64,000 nt of DNA from Humibacter sp. RRB41 (GCF_022761015.1 NZ_JAKWJQ010000005.1:226675-290674); one strand, 5' to 3'; shown: positions 41,705 through 50,478, numbered from the stretch's first letter. Notes: generated from the sequence alone by a model not told the origin. A program made the numbers and translations.

Positions 41705-42649
41705 GTGTTGCTAAACCCTGTTTGCATCCAGTGGAGGGCTGTGGCGAGGCAAAGGGCGGAGTGGTAGTTGCGGGCGGTCTTGTCGGATCGCATCGCAATG
41801 CTGCGCCACTGCTTGAGCTTGTTGAAAGAGCGTTCGACGACGTTGCGACCGCGGTAGCGCTGTCGTTGTTCGGGGCCGAAGTCGATCGGCCGCCCAGGGC
41901 GTTTGCGATGGTGGGCGATCTGGTCGGCGCGTTCGGGGATCGTCGCAGCGACGCCGCGTCCGCGTAGCCAGGTCCGGTTCGCCTTGGATGGGTAGCCCTT
42001 GTCGGCGAGGACCCGGTCGGGCCGGGTGCGCGGCCTGCCAATGATGCGGGGACGCGGATCTGGGAGAGGGTCTCGGTCAGCATCGACGTATCGGCGACTT
42101 GCCCACTCGTGATGACGAGCGCCAATGCTCGCCCCTTGCCGTCGCAGACCAAGTGCGTCTTGCTCGTCAGCCCGCCGCGGGAGCGGCCGATCGCGTGATC
42201 AGGAGGTTCGAGGCCGAATTTCCTGTAGTTCGCTCGAGCCCCCGTGTGCGCGGAAGGGTCGCGCCATGCTGGTGGACCCGAACGATCGTCGAGTCGATCG
42301 AGACTACCCAGTTCAGGTCCTCGTTCGCCATCGCGAGGGACTGGGCGTGCTCAAGGACACCCGCCCACACTCCGGCTTTGGACCATCGGTCGAAGTTCTT
42401 GTAGACGATGTTCCAGTTCCCGAACCGTTCGGGTGTATCCCGCCACGGCGCACTGGTTCGGTAATGCCAGGCGGTTGCTTCCACGACCAGGCGTCGATCC
42501 ACCGGCGGGCGCCCCGTCGCCGCAGTCGGGAACACCGGGCCGATCACGGCCCACACCTCATCGGAGATCACATCGCGAGACGCGCCTTCAAGAGTCGCCG
42601 ACGAACACTCGGATGGGTTAGCGACACGCTCTAGTAGCGTAGGCGGCAT
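41705..42649 (-). mobile_element. IS5-family (IS427-like) element, frameshifted
   Basis: The upstream frame (42167-42649) encodes an IS5 transposase N-terminus: DEVWAVIGPVFPTAATGRPP, HYRTSAPWRDTPERFGNWN and VVSIDSTIVRVHQHGA (first catalytic aspartate). The following frame continues DHAIGRSRGGLTSKTHLVCD and ALALVITSGQVADTSMLTET, then after another shift PDRVLADKGYPSKANRTWLR, RNVVERSFNKLKQWRSIAMR and LHWMQTGFSNTA. The first shift lies at a C5 run (42239-42243), where IS427 elements often recode; the second, near 42048, looks like a one-base deletion, so the copy is probably dead. Confidence 0.85.
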
Positions 42650-43355
42650 GGCCGAGGGCCGTGGGTTAGCCGGAAGTGGCCTTTTTCGTGCCCTCGGCAG
42701 GGCTCGTCAGTCACTGTCTCACGTGGGGGCGGCTCTTGAGGGTCTTGCTGCTGCGGCGCTGATGACGGCGTCGATGTATCTGATCGAACGCCAGCCGGGC
42801 GTGGGCACAGCCGGTCCTGATCTCAGTTGGCACGGTGATGCGCGCAATCGCTCGCTGGTGGAATTTGGGCTGGACTTGGGCGTGGTCGGCATGGTCGGGT
42901 TCTTGTGGTTCATGGCGGTGATTCGTCGACGGCTTGCTGAGCGCGAAGACCAGTTCTATGCGACCGTCTTTCTCGGCAGTGGCCTCGTGTTCGCAATCCT
43001 CGCGACGACTGCTGCGGTGTGCGCGGCCGCTCCGACCTTGGTCGTTCAGTTTGGCGGCGAGGAGAGCCTCAGCGATTCGACTGTTGCGCTCGCGCACGGC
43101 CTCTGGCACGGGCTCCGGGGGATCGGTGCGTCCAGGTTCGCCGGCGTGTTCATGGCTGCGACGTCGAACCTCGGCCTGCGCTTCGGAGCACTTCCGAGAT
43201 GGCTTGCCCTTGTCGGATTCGTGCTTGGTGTGTTGCTCGTCATCACTGGCGCGTTTGCGGGTCCACTCGACTTTCTCTTTCCAGCCTGGCTCGCGTTGGT
43301 AAGCATCACGCTGCTCTTCAGCCGTCGGGACAGATCCGCCCGCGCGGAAGGCTGA
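42648..43355 (+). CDS. Multi-helix membrane protein inside the inverted IS5 ends
   Basis: A 235-residue protein with about five hydrophobic helices (VEFGLDLGVVGMVGFLWFMA, TVFLGSGLVFAILATTAAV, WLALVGFVLGVLLVITGAF among them) and the loop RRRLAEREDQFYATVF. The first 60 residues look atypical for the family: the start begins inside the IS5 end, so the original N-terminus may have been replaced or the true start lost. Function is unknown. It is bounded by IS5 on the left and an inverted IS5 fragment on the right. Confidence 0.55.
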   Translation: MAEGRGLAGSGLFRALGRARQSLSHVGAALEGLAAAALMTASMYLIERQPGVGTAGPDLSWHGDARNRSLVEFGLDLGVVGMVGFLWFMAVIRRRLAEREDQFYATVFLGSGLVFAILATTAAVCAAAPTLVVQFGGEESLSDSTVALAHGLWHGLRGIGASRFAGVFMAATSNLGLRFGALPRWLALVGFVLGVLLVITGAFAGPLDFLFPAWLALVSITLLFSRRDRSARAEG

Positions 43356-43420
43356 GCGCACACATAACTGCCAATCTGTAGTTACCGAACGGGGTCCGCA
43401 ATGTCGAGGTGAGCATAATC

Positions 43421-43527
43421 AGTGGCGCGGCACCGCGATGCGATCCGACAAAATCGCCCGCAACTACCACTCCGCCCGCTGCCTCGCCGCTCCCCTCCAC
43501 CGGGGTGCAAACAGGGTTTAGCAACAC
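43421..43527 (+). mobile_element. Inverted IS5 end fragment
   Basis: About 105 bp repeat the transposase 3' end of the element at 41705 in opposite orientation, with several mismatches; the outermost TGCAAACAGGGTTTAGCAAC is identical to its inverted partner at about 41706-41725. Only the last codons remain (SARCLAAPLH-like frame). Confidence 0.8.
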
Positions 43528-43530
43528 GCC

Positions 43531-43830
43531 CTATGCGAGACCGAGTTGTTTGAGCGCCTTGTGATCGCTCTGATCTTCTTCGGGAGCTATTTCGTCAATG
43601 GTCAGGGGTACGCCCGGGCCAATGACGAGCCAACTCAGACCGTCTTTGTGCGCAACAGCGACAATGTCGCTCGCGCCCCCGCGCAACAGGTCTCGAATCC
43701 GAGTGAGCGTCTCGTTGCCCAGCCCCTGATCGAGGATGAATCTCCGCTTCCCATAGTGAATGACCTGGGCGACGGTCCTTGTCGGTAGCCCGTCGATATT
43801 CGACCGAGTGCGATCTCTTCTTTCTTCCAT
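43531..43830 (-). CDS. Hypothetical protein of 99 residues
   Basis: The product begins MEERRDRTRSNIDGLPTRTV and contains VIHYGKRRFILDQGLGNETL and LVIGPGVPLTI. It has no membrane helix and no motif I recognise. In outline (VIHYG.. near the start, IGPGVPL near the end) it resembles the 105-residue protein encoded at 58121 (ITYSG.., VGPASQL), so both may belong to a loosely related small family. It ends four bases from the IS5 fragment. Confidence 0.5.
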   Translation of the reverse strand: MEERRDRTRSNIDGLPTRTVAQVIHYGKRRFILDQGLGNETLTRIRDLLRGGASDIVAVAHKDGLSWLVIGPGVPLTIDEIAPEEDQSDHKALKQLGLA

Positions 43831-44052
43831 GCCTCGAAGCTATGCGACAGCGACCACTCACGACATCCCGTTGACATGCTTGGCATATCTGCCAACGATG
43901 TGACAGCCGCTATCCGTGGGAGCCGTCAATAACCGCTCCAGGGCGTCCCCGGGGTGGGGCAGCATGGATTCCACCCATGCCATGCAGCACGCCGCACGAC
44001 GTGAGATCGATGTCCGCACCCCGTGACAGTGGTTCCGACCGATCGGGTAGCT

Positions 44053-44133
44053 CTAGACGCGCTTTCGCCCGGTGAGCAAGCGGATCAAGAAGACGATCGG
44101 GGCGATGATCAGCAGGACGATCCCTTTAGTCAC
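44053..44133 (-). CDS. Possible 26-residue membrane peptide
   Basis: From GTG 44133 the frame gives a single hydrophobic helix (GIVLLIIAPIVFLIRLL) with a basic end TGRKRV. Nothing else supports it; it may be real or chance. The surrounding 43831-44150 holds no other recognisable gene. Confidence 0.25.
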   Translation of the reverse strand: MTKGIVLLIIAPIVFLIRLLTGRKRV

Positions 44134-44150
44134 GAGTCTTTAGGGCAGGT

Positions 44151-44687
44151 TCAAGGTGAGACGCCTGCATCGTCTGCGAGTCCGGCCGCGGCAGAGGCGC
44201 CAATCACCCGCACCATGAGCTCGGGGACGTCATCGTGTAGATCGGTGCGTATTGCAGCCTCGGCGACCTGGGAAGCGTAGGCGACGACCGCCCATTTGCC
44301 TGGCGAGAGGATGCGAGCTGCCTGCTTGCGTAGCTCCTCCTCGGGGGTGTCGTCGTCTTCTGCGATGCGGTCGACGACGGCTTCGACGGTTCCGCTGACC
44401 GCGGAGCCTAGCAAGGGGGTGGTGAGCAACGAGCCAAGAATCTGGGCGAAGGTCGCGGCATCCGTTTCGCGCTCGGGTGCTGTGTTGTCGTGCGGCGCCG
44501 TCGTCATGTCGAGGTGGCCGTCCCTGGCCACCTCGATCCAGACGAGGCCAGTCAGATTCAGAAGCGCCGCGCGATGCAGCTCCCCAATGCGTTCGAATAC
44601 GCGGCGGGAGGTTTCTTCGTCGTCGAAGGTGGCACTGATCAACGCGCGTTCGGTCGACGAACTCGCGTGCGATGCCGCTTCAGCCAT
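44151..44687 (-). CDS. DUF1269-like protein
   Basis: A 178-residue protein. SATFDDEETSRRVFERIGEL at the start, then LVWIEVARDGHLDM, a hydrophobic glycine-containing middle (SLLTTPLLGSAVSGTVEAVV) and GKWAVVAYASQVAEAAIR match the layout of DUF1269 proteins: a ferredoxin-like front, a helical hairpin, and a second ferredoxin-like part. The usual glycine-zipper hairpin is short. DUF1269 genes are often stress-induced; function unknown. Confidence 0.65.
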   Translation of the reverse strand: MAEAASHASSSTERALISATFDDEETSRRVFERIGELHRAALLNLTGLVWIEVARDGHLDMTTAPHDNTAPERETDAATFAQILGSLLTTPLLGSAVSGTVEAVVDRIAEDDDTPEEELRKQAARILSPGKWAVVAYASQVAEAAIRTDLHDDVPELMVRVIGASAAAGLADDAGVSP

Positions 44688-44708
44688 TGTGTGCCTTGCC
44701 CAGCTTGC

Positions 44709-44915
44709 TCATTGCAACTTGTTGGTTGCACGGTCAAGGGACTTCCTCGCTCTCTTCTTCGCCTTCGTCAGTGCCTTCTTGACGGCAGGGTCTTTCCAGA
44801 CCGAGTTCGCGGCGGCAGCAATTTCTTGATAACGACCGTGGCCGGCCTTCGTGCCCACGACATAGCCCGCCGCGACCGCGACGACGATACCTACGACAAT
44901 GAGGAACTTCTTCAT
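44709..44915 (-). CDS. YtxH-like small membrane-anchored protein
   Basis: A 68-residue protein with an N-terminal helix FLIVVGIVVAVAAGYVVGTK and a long lysine/arginine-rich amphipathic helix, KKALTKAKKRARKSLDRATN. The pattern 'GYVVGTKAG' is that of YtxH-type general-stress proteins. It lies 21 bp upstream of the DUF1269-like gene on the same strand and may be co-transcribed. GGTAAAGC precedes the ATG. Confidence 0.7.
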   Translation of the reverse strand: MKKFLIVVGIVVAVAAGYVVGTKAGHGRYQEIAAAANSVWKDPAVKKALTKAKKRARKSLDRATNKLQ

Positions 44916-44977
44916 GCTTTACCTCTTAGATGTTTGTGAGTCAGTGGCCCTGGCGCGGGTGGCGGTGAGACATCGCC

Positions 44978-45424
44978 TTACTGCTTGCGATAGTCCGGTC
45001 GGGGTGGCTGCTTCCGCTGCACGTCGCTCTCGCCACCCTCTCTGCCGCCGTACGGCCTTCCATGATCGGCGAATTCGTCGCGCTGAAACACCAGCGACCA
45101 GTCTCCGAAGGCGAAATGAGATCCCGTGCGGAGTACTACCGCGCCGTCATCGCCGGGGCTCAAGGGGATGGGCTCTACCTCGGTCTCGGCGCTGCCGTGT
45201 ACGAACAAAACGTATTCATCGTCGGCTTCGTGGCGGACCTCGGCGTGCAACGCTTTCGTACCGGCGAGATTGAGCTCCGCGTCCGGTGCTGTGCCGATTT
45301 TGACGATGTCAGCACTCAATTCGAATTCGAATCGTTCGTTCGGCCCGGACACCAGCAGACGTGGACGCCCGGCACCCCATGTCGAGTGAGTCGTCGTTGG
45401 ATGCACGGGATCGTGCGACGTCAT
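44978..45424 (-). CDS. FHA-domain-like protein, paralogue of 16580-17074
   Basis: A 148-residue protein closely similar to the earlier copy: RPRLLVSGPNERFEFELSAD, IGTAPDAELNLAGTKALHAE and the tail DHGRPYGGREGGESDVQRKQ. The FHA-like core lacks the conserved serine before HAE. The upstream flank contains the intact helix-tailed gene at 45485 and the 17-bp repeat, both echoed at the first copy. This one is likely the better-preserved locus. Confidence 0.65.
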   Translation of the reverse strand: MTSHDPVHPTTTHSTWGAGRPRLLVSGPNERFEFELSADIVKIGTAPDAELNLAGTKALHAEVRHEADDEYVLFVHGSAETEVEPIPLSPGDDGAVVLRTGSHFAFGDWSLVFQRDEFADHGRPYGGREGGESDVQRKQPPRPDYRKQ

Positions 45425-45484
45425 GGTCTCTCCTTCGGGAGTCTGCTCGGAAGCTTCTCAATCACTTCGACATCTGAGGCCGAG

Positions 45485-45781
45485 CTATCTGCGTCTCGAA
45501 CTGATCACGCCTGCGGCGAAGCCCAAACCCGCGGCGACCATGGCCACGACGGGGACAACCCATCGAGGAAGTCGGTTCACGGCGACCGTCGCCCGATCAC
45601 CGACATCACCCACCGGCTGGACGACTGCGTGAACGTCGTCGGGCGCCCCCTGCCGCCAGGACTCAGCGGAGTTGTCCACGTTGGAATCGGCGGCAGAGGC
45701 GGCCTTGTTCGCTTCGTCGTGGACTCGCTCGGCCACGGAGTTCAGTGCGTCTTGCCTGATGTCTCCAGCTGCATCGTCCAT
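45485..45781 (-). CDS. Small tail-anchored protein
   Basis: A 98-residue protein with a polar, alanine/aspartate-rich N-terminal two thirds (MDDAAGDIRQDALNSVAERV) and one C-terminal helix (VVPVVAMVAAGLGFAAGVIS) with a SRRR tail. This is the layout of ElaB/DUF883-type ribosome- or membrane-associated proteins, though I cannot confirm that family. I prefer ATG 45781 over an in-frame start 30 bp upstream. A decayed copy of its end lies at 17118. Confidence 0.55.
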   Translation of the reverse strand: MDDAAGDIRQDALNSVAERVHDEANKAASAADSNVDNSAESWRQGAPDDVHAVVQPVGDVGDRATVAVNRLPRWVVPVVAMVAAGLGFAAGVISSRRR

Positions 45782-45889
45782 GAGTACCGTCCTCGCTCGG
45801 GTTGGGTTCACTTTCGTCTCGGTACCGCGCTCGTCCAGTCAAGAAGCGAAGGCGCGATAGGTCATTGCTACCGCGCTCCAATCGAGAAA

Positions 45890-45906
45890 GCACCGGGTTG
45901 CATTCG
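45890..45906. repeat. 17-bp repeat shared with 17225-17241
   Basis: GCACCGGGTTGCATTCG, identical to the copy upstream of the first FHA-like locus. Here it lies about 110 bp before the tail-anchored protein start. Confidence 0.6.
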
Positions 45907-45973
45907 AAGGCTGATCGTGATTCTGGCTTCGCGCGATGAACGCCGGCGAGCCTGCTCGAGTCGGAGACTCGAG

Positions 45974-46657
45974 TCATGCGAGCGCGGCGAGGTAGTCGGC
46001 GTAGCCGTGCGGTGCTCGACCTTTCAGTCGTGCGGAGGTGACGACGGGGGCGTCCTCTGTTTCCGTGATGCTGGCATCTGCCGCTCGCAGTGCGCGCACG
46101 AGATCGACGTCCTCGTCCTCCCCAATGGAAGGGAATCCGCCTGCTGCGCGATATGCAGAGGCCCGAACTCCCAGGTTCGCGCCGTGGACATGCCCAAGCG
46201 TGGCGCCCGGCGGGTGAGATGCTCGCCAGCGTCCGGCGCGAACCGGGTCGAGCTCGTCTAGTCGCGGCACGACGGCACCGATCAGAGCGTCGGCTCCCGC
46301 GTGCGCGATGCGTTGATGATGTACGAGCCATCCGACGGGGACGACGGAGTCGGCATCCGTTGTCGCCAGCCACGTGCGCGTGAGATCGTCTGGCGAGCAA
46401 CCGACCAGGGCATAAGTGGCTCCCGCGGCGCGAGCGGCGCCGACCCTGGCAGCCGTGATGGTCAGAACCTCGATCTCCGAGTGCCGACGGGCAATTTCAG
46501 CTGACCCGTCGTCACAGTCGTCCAGAACGAGCACGATGTCGACCGATGCCTCCCTGAGGGCGTGCGCAGCGCTCGTCACCGACGCCAGGCAATCGTCGAG
46601 GGTGTCCTGTTCGTTGTGAGCCGGGATCACGACGACGAATCGTCCGCAGGTACTCAT
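45974..46657 (-). CDS. Glycosyltransferase family 2
   Basis: A soluble GT-A fold enzyme of 227 residues. Start VVVIPAHNEQDTLDDCLASV, DxD-type metal site in ATTDADSVVP, and GANLGVRASAYRAAGGFPSI followed by GEDEDVDL (acceptor-site ED motif). Its start overlaps the stop of the PIG-L/methyltransferase gene by four bases. Together with the acyl-CoA-dehydrogenase-like gene they form a tight three-gene operon, suggesting a glycosylated, methylated and deacetylated product. Confidence 0.85.
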   Translation of the reverse strand: MSTCGRFVVVIPAHNEQDTLDDCLASVTSAAHALREASVDIVLVLDDCDDGSAEIARRHSEIEVLTITAARVGAARAAGATYALVGCSPDDLTRTWLATTDADSVVPVGWLVHHQRIAHAGADALIGAVVPRLDELDPVRAGRWRASHPPGATLGHVHGANLGVRASAYRAAGGFPSIGEDEDVDLVRALRAADASITETEDAPVVTSARLKGRAPHGYADYLAALA

Positions 46658-47907
46658 GCGGCCTTCTTCCTGAAGAGTTCGATCACAAACTCGTCGTCAT
46701 GATGCCGAATGTCAGCGGCGTGCCCGACAGCCTCGGCCAGAAGCTGGTGCGCACGTTCACCGGACTGCAGAAAGTCAGGAGCCATTCCGTTCCAGTGGCA
46801 CGCGAGGACTTCTCCGTCCGGTTCAAGCGAGGCGAGCATGCACGTGCAGAGCGCTTGCCAATCCACACTGTCGAGGTAGTACCCCAGTTCGGAGACCACG
46901 ACGAGGTCGTAGTGCCCTTCGGGCCATTGGAGCGGGAGACGCATCCGTTCAACTCTCGTGTTCGACAGGAATCTCGTGCGGTCGCGTGCCGCGCTCACTG
47001 CCGAGAATGAACCGTCGATGGCGAGCAGCACGTCGGCCCGCTTTGCGAGAGCACGAGTGGTCACCCCTGTGGAACACCCGAGCTCGAGAATGCTCCGGTA
47101 CCGATCGCGCGGTAACGTCGCCACCAACAGTCGTCGCTTACGTCTCTCGTACCAGCTGTTTTCCACATTCCAGGGATCGGCGCGGGTCGCGTGAAGATGT
47201 TCGAAATGCAGGTCCGCGGGAGTCGGCTCCACGATCAAGACTTCGCGTGGCGAGTGTGAGTGCTGAAGAAACTTGTCGCTCAGAACAGGGTCTTGGCCCT
47301 TCAACTGCGATGCGTACTCGACAAGGGCTTCAGCCTTTCGACGACTGCCGTATTCGCTCAGGGGGACCGCGATGAGGTCCCTCCATGGAACATCGCCCGG
47401 CTCACCCCATTGCCACAGCCACACCGGGTAGCTGAAGACGCGTCGTTTGCGGTCATGCGCCATCGATCGCACCAGCTGGCCGAGTGTGCGATGGTCTCCG
47501 TGCCGGTCTTCGCTCCACGGTGTCAGGATCACCCGGTCGGGGTAGGCGTCGAGGATCGAGGCGATGGAGTCGGCCAAGACACTCTGGTGTTCGTGAAGTT
47601 TGCCGTCGGGCAATCCCAGGCTCGAGACGGTCGCTTCGGGGTGCGTCCGCGAGAGTGCCGCATGCAATTCGCGCACCCTGTCTTCGTCACCCGTGGCGGC
47701 AACGATGTGCACCGGTAGCGACCGCTGGTGCGCCTCGGCAATCAGGCCGCCAACTCCGAGAGTCTCATCGTCCGGGTGGGCCGACCACACCAGAAGGCCC
47801 CTCCCGCAGACGGTGCCTGGGTCTGATTCGGGAACTCGTTCCCACACGGGCAGCGACTCCCAGGTCGCCGCATCCGTGATCGTTGTCCGGGGGTCGAACT
47901 TCACCAT
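46654..47907 (-). CDS. Bifunctional PIG-L deacetylase / SAM methyltransferase
   Basis: A 417-residue fusion. Residues about 35-215 are a PIG-L/LmbE N-acetyl-sugar deacetylase: zinc motif SAHPDDETLG and the distal EDRHGDHRTLG. Residues about 225-415 are a class I methyltransferase resembling NodS: motif I ILELGCSTGVTTRALAK, acidic loop LLAIDGSF and PEGHYDLVVVSELGYYLDS. The combined protein would deacetylate and methylate one sugar-like substrate. It sits between an acyl-CoA-dehydrogenase-like gene and a glycosyltransferase gene, all overlapping. Confidence 0.88.
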   Translation of the reverse strand: MVKFDPRTTITDAATWESLPVWERVPESDPGTVCGRGLLVWSAHPDDETLGVGGLIAEAHQRSLPVHIVAATGDEDRVRELHAALSRTHPEATVSSLGLPDGKLHEHQSVLADSIASILDAYPDRVILTPWSEDRHGDHRTLGQLVRSMAHDRKRRVFSYPVWLWQWGEPGDVPWRDLIAVPLSEYGSRRKAEALVEYASQLKGQDPVLSDKFLQHSHSPREVLIVEPTPADLHFEHLHATRADPWNVENSWYERRKRRLLVATLPRDRYRSILELGCSTGVTTRALAKRADVLLAIDGSFSAVSAARDRTRFLSNTRVERMRLPLQWPEGHYDLVVVSELGYYLDSVDWQALCTCMLASLEPDGEVLACHWNGMAPDFLQSGERAHQLLAEAVGHAADIRHHDDEFVIELFRKKAA

Positions 47908-48974
47908 GACACCTTGTCGGCAAGGACTCGACGGCCAATCGATGCCGGGTCGCGCAGGCGGTGATACTGGGCTGTGTAGATCTCGAGGTCGGCTGATCTG
48001 CTCGCGATTGTTTCGTCGGTGCAGATCGCTGCCGGTCCGAGGATGTCGCGCACCGCATCCAGGACTTCGTCAACGGCTGCCGCAGTCGCCCCGCGCACGG
48101 CATGTGCGATCGCGGCCCATTCGTCGCGAGAACGGGCGCCGTCGTCGATCAGCATGGCGGCTCGCTCGATCATCACTCGTGCAGCATGCATGCATTGCCA
48201 CAGTGCACCGACCCGGTTTTCCAGCAGTGGGTTGGGGCCTTTGCTCCTGACCGAGGTGACGATTGCGTCGCAGAGCGGAACTGCGCCTCCCCACCAGGTT
48301 GCCGCGACCCCGATCCCACCCCATTCGAAGCCCGGTCGTGCCAGATACCAGTCGTCAGAACCGACGGGCTGGGCTTCGGTGTTGCTGAACTGCAACGGTC
48401 CGCTGTCGACGTCACTCAGTCCCCGAGCAACCCAGGAGTGATGCTCGGACCGAACGTCGCCGGACTGCAGCGAGACGGCGAAGAGGCGACGCGTGGATTC
48501 CCCTGTGTGCGCGGTCACAAGGGCAGCGTCCAGCCGCTCACCCAACGAACACCACGGCTTCACGCCGCTCAAGCGCCAGCCGTCGTCCACCGGATCTGCC
48601 CGCAAGCGTCCCGTGGCGGATTCAGCGGCGAACACGCCCCACGTTGTGTTCGCCCCGGTTCGTGGAACACCGGCCTCCGCGAGGATGGCTATCGCGTCCA
48701 GGTGCGGCTCCAATACGCGAGCGGCCGTCACGTCGATGCTCGCAACCGAAGCCATGATCGAGAAGCGCAAGAGAGTATCGCCCTCGCCAGGGAGGGGAAC
48801 CTCATCTTCGGCTCCCGGGAGCAGCGCCAGGAGCACTCCGACTCCTGCTTCCGATCCAGATGCGGCTGCGACCGTGGCGAACCGCCCGATCTGGTCCGGA
48901 AGCTCCACCACCGAACTCAGCCGCCGACCGGACACGGCGTCAAGCTGCACCTCTCGCTCGAGATTTTTCGACAT
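47901..48974 (-). CDS. Acyl-CoA-dehydrogenase-like flavoprotein
   Basis: A 357-residue relative of acyl-CoA dehydrogenases, shorter than the usual 380-400. The middle domain shows GVFAAESATGRLRADPVDDG and WRLSGVKPWCSLGERLDAAL (VKPWCS in place of KxWIT), and the C-terminal helical domain GGIGVAATWWGGAVPLCDAI and RDILGPAAICTDETIA. The catalytic glutamate is not evident, so oxidation of a non-CoA substrate or a hydroxylase role is possible. The stop overlaps the start of the PIG-L fusion gene. Confidence 0.75.
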   Translation of the reverse strand: MSKNLEREVQLDAVSGRRLSSVVELPDQIGRFATVAAASGSEAGVGVLLALLPGAEDEVPLPGEGDTLLRFSIMASVASIDVTAARVLEPHLDAIAILAEAGVPRTGANTTWGVFAAESATGRLRADPVDDGWRLSGVKPWCSLGERLDAALVTAHTGESTRRLFAVSLQSGDVRSEHHSWVARGLSDVDSGPLQFSNTEAQPVGSDDWYLARPGFEWGGIGVAATWWGGAVPLCDAIVTSVRSKGPNPLLENRVGALWQCMHAARVMIERAAMLIDDGARSRDEWAAIAHAVRGATAAAVDEVLDAVRDILGPAAICTDETIASRSADLEIYTAQYHRLRDPASIGRRVLADKVSW

Positions 48975-49255
48975 CGCCGCTCCTCAGACCTGTCCTCGTG
49001 AGTACCCGGCCGCTGTCCCCGGGCGAGGTCAGCGTAAGAGCGCGACCACCAAGGCGTACAGGGGTTGTCCGAACATCTCGTCCTGGCTATATGTCTTTCC
49101 GCCGACCCTCTCGGGTCTTGGAATTCTCGGTCAGGATCGCATTGTCCGCCGCAGGCAAGCCGATCGCAAGCGCTTTACGACGGTGTCACTGCCGTGTTCA
49201 GTGACAAGGTCGGCACGTCTTCGACGGAGCCGGAAATCGAAGCGAAGGGACGCTC

Positions 49256-49792
49256 ATGAGTCACGAAGGACACACTGCGACGTTGCCGCGCGGCGGCGGC
49301 GCCCACAGCGCGCGGCGCGAGAACGCGGAGAAGGGCTTCGCGGCATCCGCGCAGCTCACGAAAAGTCTGCAGGCCGTACTCGTCGACCTCCTCGAGTTGT
49401 CGTTGCAAGGTAAGCAGGCGCATTGGTCGGTCGTGGGTAAGAATTTCCGCGACCTTCACCTGCAACTCGATGAGATCGTCGACGCCACCCGCCTATTCAG
49501 CGACACGATCGCCGAGCGGCTGAGAGCGTTGCATGCGGTCCCTGACGGTCGCGTCGACACGGTCGCCGCCACGACAACGCTTCCGGCGTACCCGAACGGT
49601 GAAAGGGACACCGCAGAAGTGGCCGATCTGATGACTGGCCGCCTGGACGCAGCCGTCGGCACGATCCGTGGCGTACACGATCAAGTCGACGCCGAGGACC
49701 CCACTAGCGCAGACGTCCTTCACGCCATCATCGAGCGGCTCGAACAGTACTCCTGGATGGTCAGCGCGGAGAACCGGGAGCCGCCGCGCTGA
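49256..49792 (+). CDS. dps: Dps-family DNA-protection ferritin
   Basis: A 178-residue mini-ferritin that oxidises iron with peroxide and protects DNA. Ferroxidase ligands are visible in LQGKQAHWSVVGKNFRDLH (histidine) and HLQLDEIVDATRLFSDTIAE (aspartate, glutamate). A 25-residue polar N-terminus may bind DNA. It is a single gene. The 280-bp upstream space holds no other gene I can support. Confidence 0.92.
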   Translation: MSHEGHTATLPRGGGAHSARRENAEKGFAASAQLTKSLQAVLVDLLELSLQGKQAHWSVVGKNFRDLHLQLDEIVDATRLFSDTIAERLRALHAVPDGRVDTVAATTTLPAYPNGERDTAEVADLMTGRLDAAVGTIRGVHDQVDAEDPTSADVLHAIIERLEQYSWMVSAENREPPR

Positions 49793-49980
49793 CGAAGGTT
49801 TCACCGCAGACGGGACGGCTCTGATGCCCAAGAATTCGACGACGCGCGGCAACGACCTCGAACTGGCCAGACTCCGTGGCCGATAGCAGGAACTGTCGCG
49901 CCTGAAGTCTGGCCGTACAACTCTGAGGGCCGAGACGCAAGTACTCGACACGTGCTTCTGTAGGTTCCGACAATGCAAGG

Positions 49981-50478
49981 GTGAATCAAACAGCATCTTC
50001 TCGCCTGGGTCGGGTCGGTCACTTTCAACGGCATCCGGCAGCCGGGGCCGTTTATGGGGTCGACCGGTTGGTGCACGACGTGCGGCACGGCAGGTTCGAG
50101 CGCACGCTCTCGGCGCTCACGGCGGGTGGGGCGGCCGTCACGACGGCCGAGATCTTTTTCGAGCACGACAAGGCGAGCTTCGGTAGTCCTTGGATGTGGG
50201 CGCCGATGGTGACCGGGCCGATCGGTGTCGCGGCGGGTGTCGCTGGTTTTGCGAGCCATCGACTGGCGAAGACGGCGTTGCCTATCGCGGCGGCGATCAT
50301 TGTCGCTAACGGGATTCAGGGTGTGTGGCTGCATGCGCGGGGCATCCATCAGAAACCCGGCGGGTGGAAGAACTTCCGCTACAACATGGAGATGGGTCCG
50401 CCGCTGATGGCGCCGCTTCTCGTGACGCTCGTCGGCGGGATGGGCATGTTGGCCGCTGTGCTGCGGAGGGAGAAATGA
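49981..50478 (+). CDS. Membrane protein preceding the GMC set
   Basis: A 165-residue protein with about four helices (GGAAVTTAEIFFEH, TGPIGVAAGVAGFASH, LPIAAAIIVANGIQGVWL, PPLMAPLLVTLVGGMGMLAAV). I recall no named family, but such a gene is regularly found before GMC-oxidoreductase subunits, and the stop overlaps the next start by three or four bases (ATGA), so it may anchor the dehydrogenase or accept electrons. GTG 49981 is the start I prefer; AAGG precedes it closely, so the true start may lie further inside. Confidence 0.65.
   Translation: MNQTASSRLGRVGHFQRHPAAGAVYGVDRLVHDVRHGRFERTLSALTAGGAAVTTAEIFFEHDKASFGSPWMWAPMVTGPIGVAAGVAGFASHRLAKTALPIAAAIIVANGIQGVWLHARGIHQKPGGWKNFRYNMEMGPPLMAPLLVTLVGGMGMLAAVLRREK

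Noticed and set aside
45062..46261. A 399-codon plus-strand frame.
   Set aside because: It runs antisense through the FHA-like, tail-anchored and glycosyltransferase genes and has no family features.
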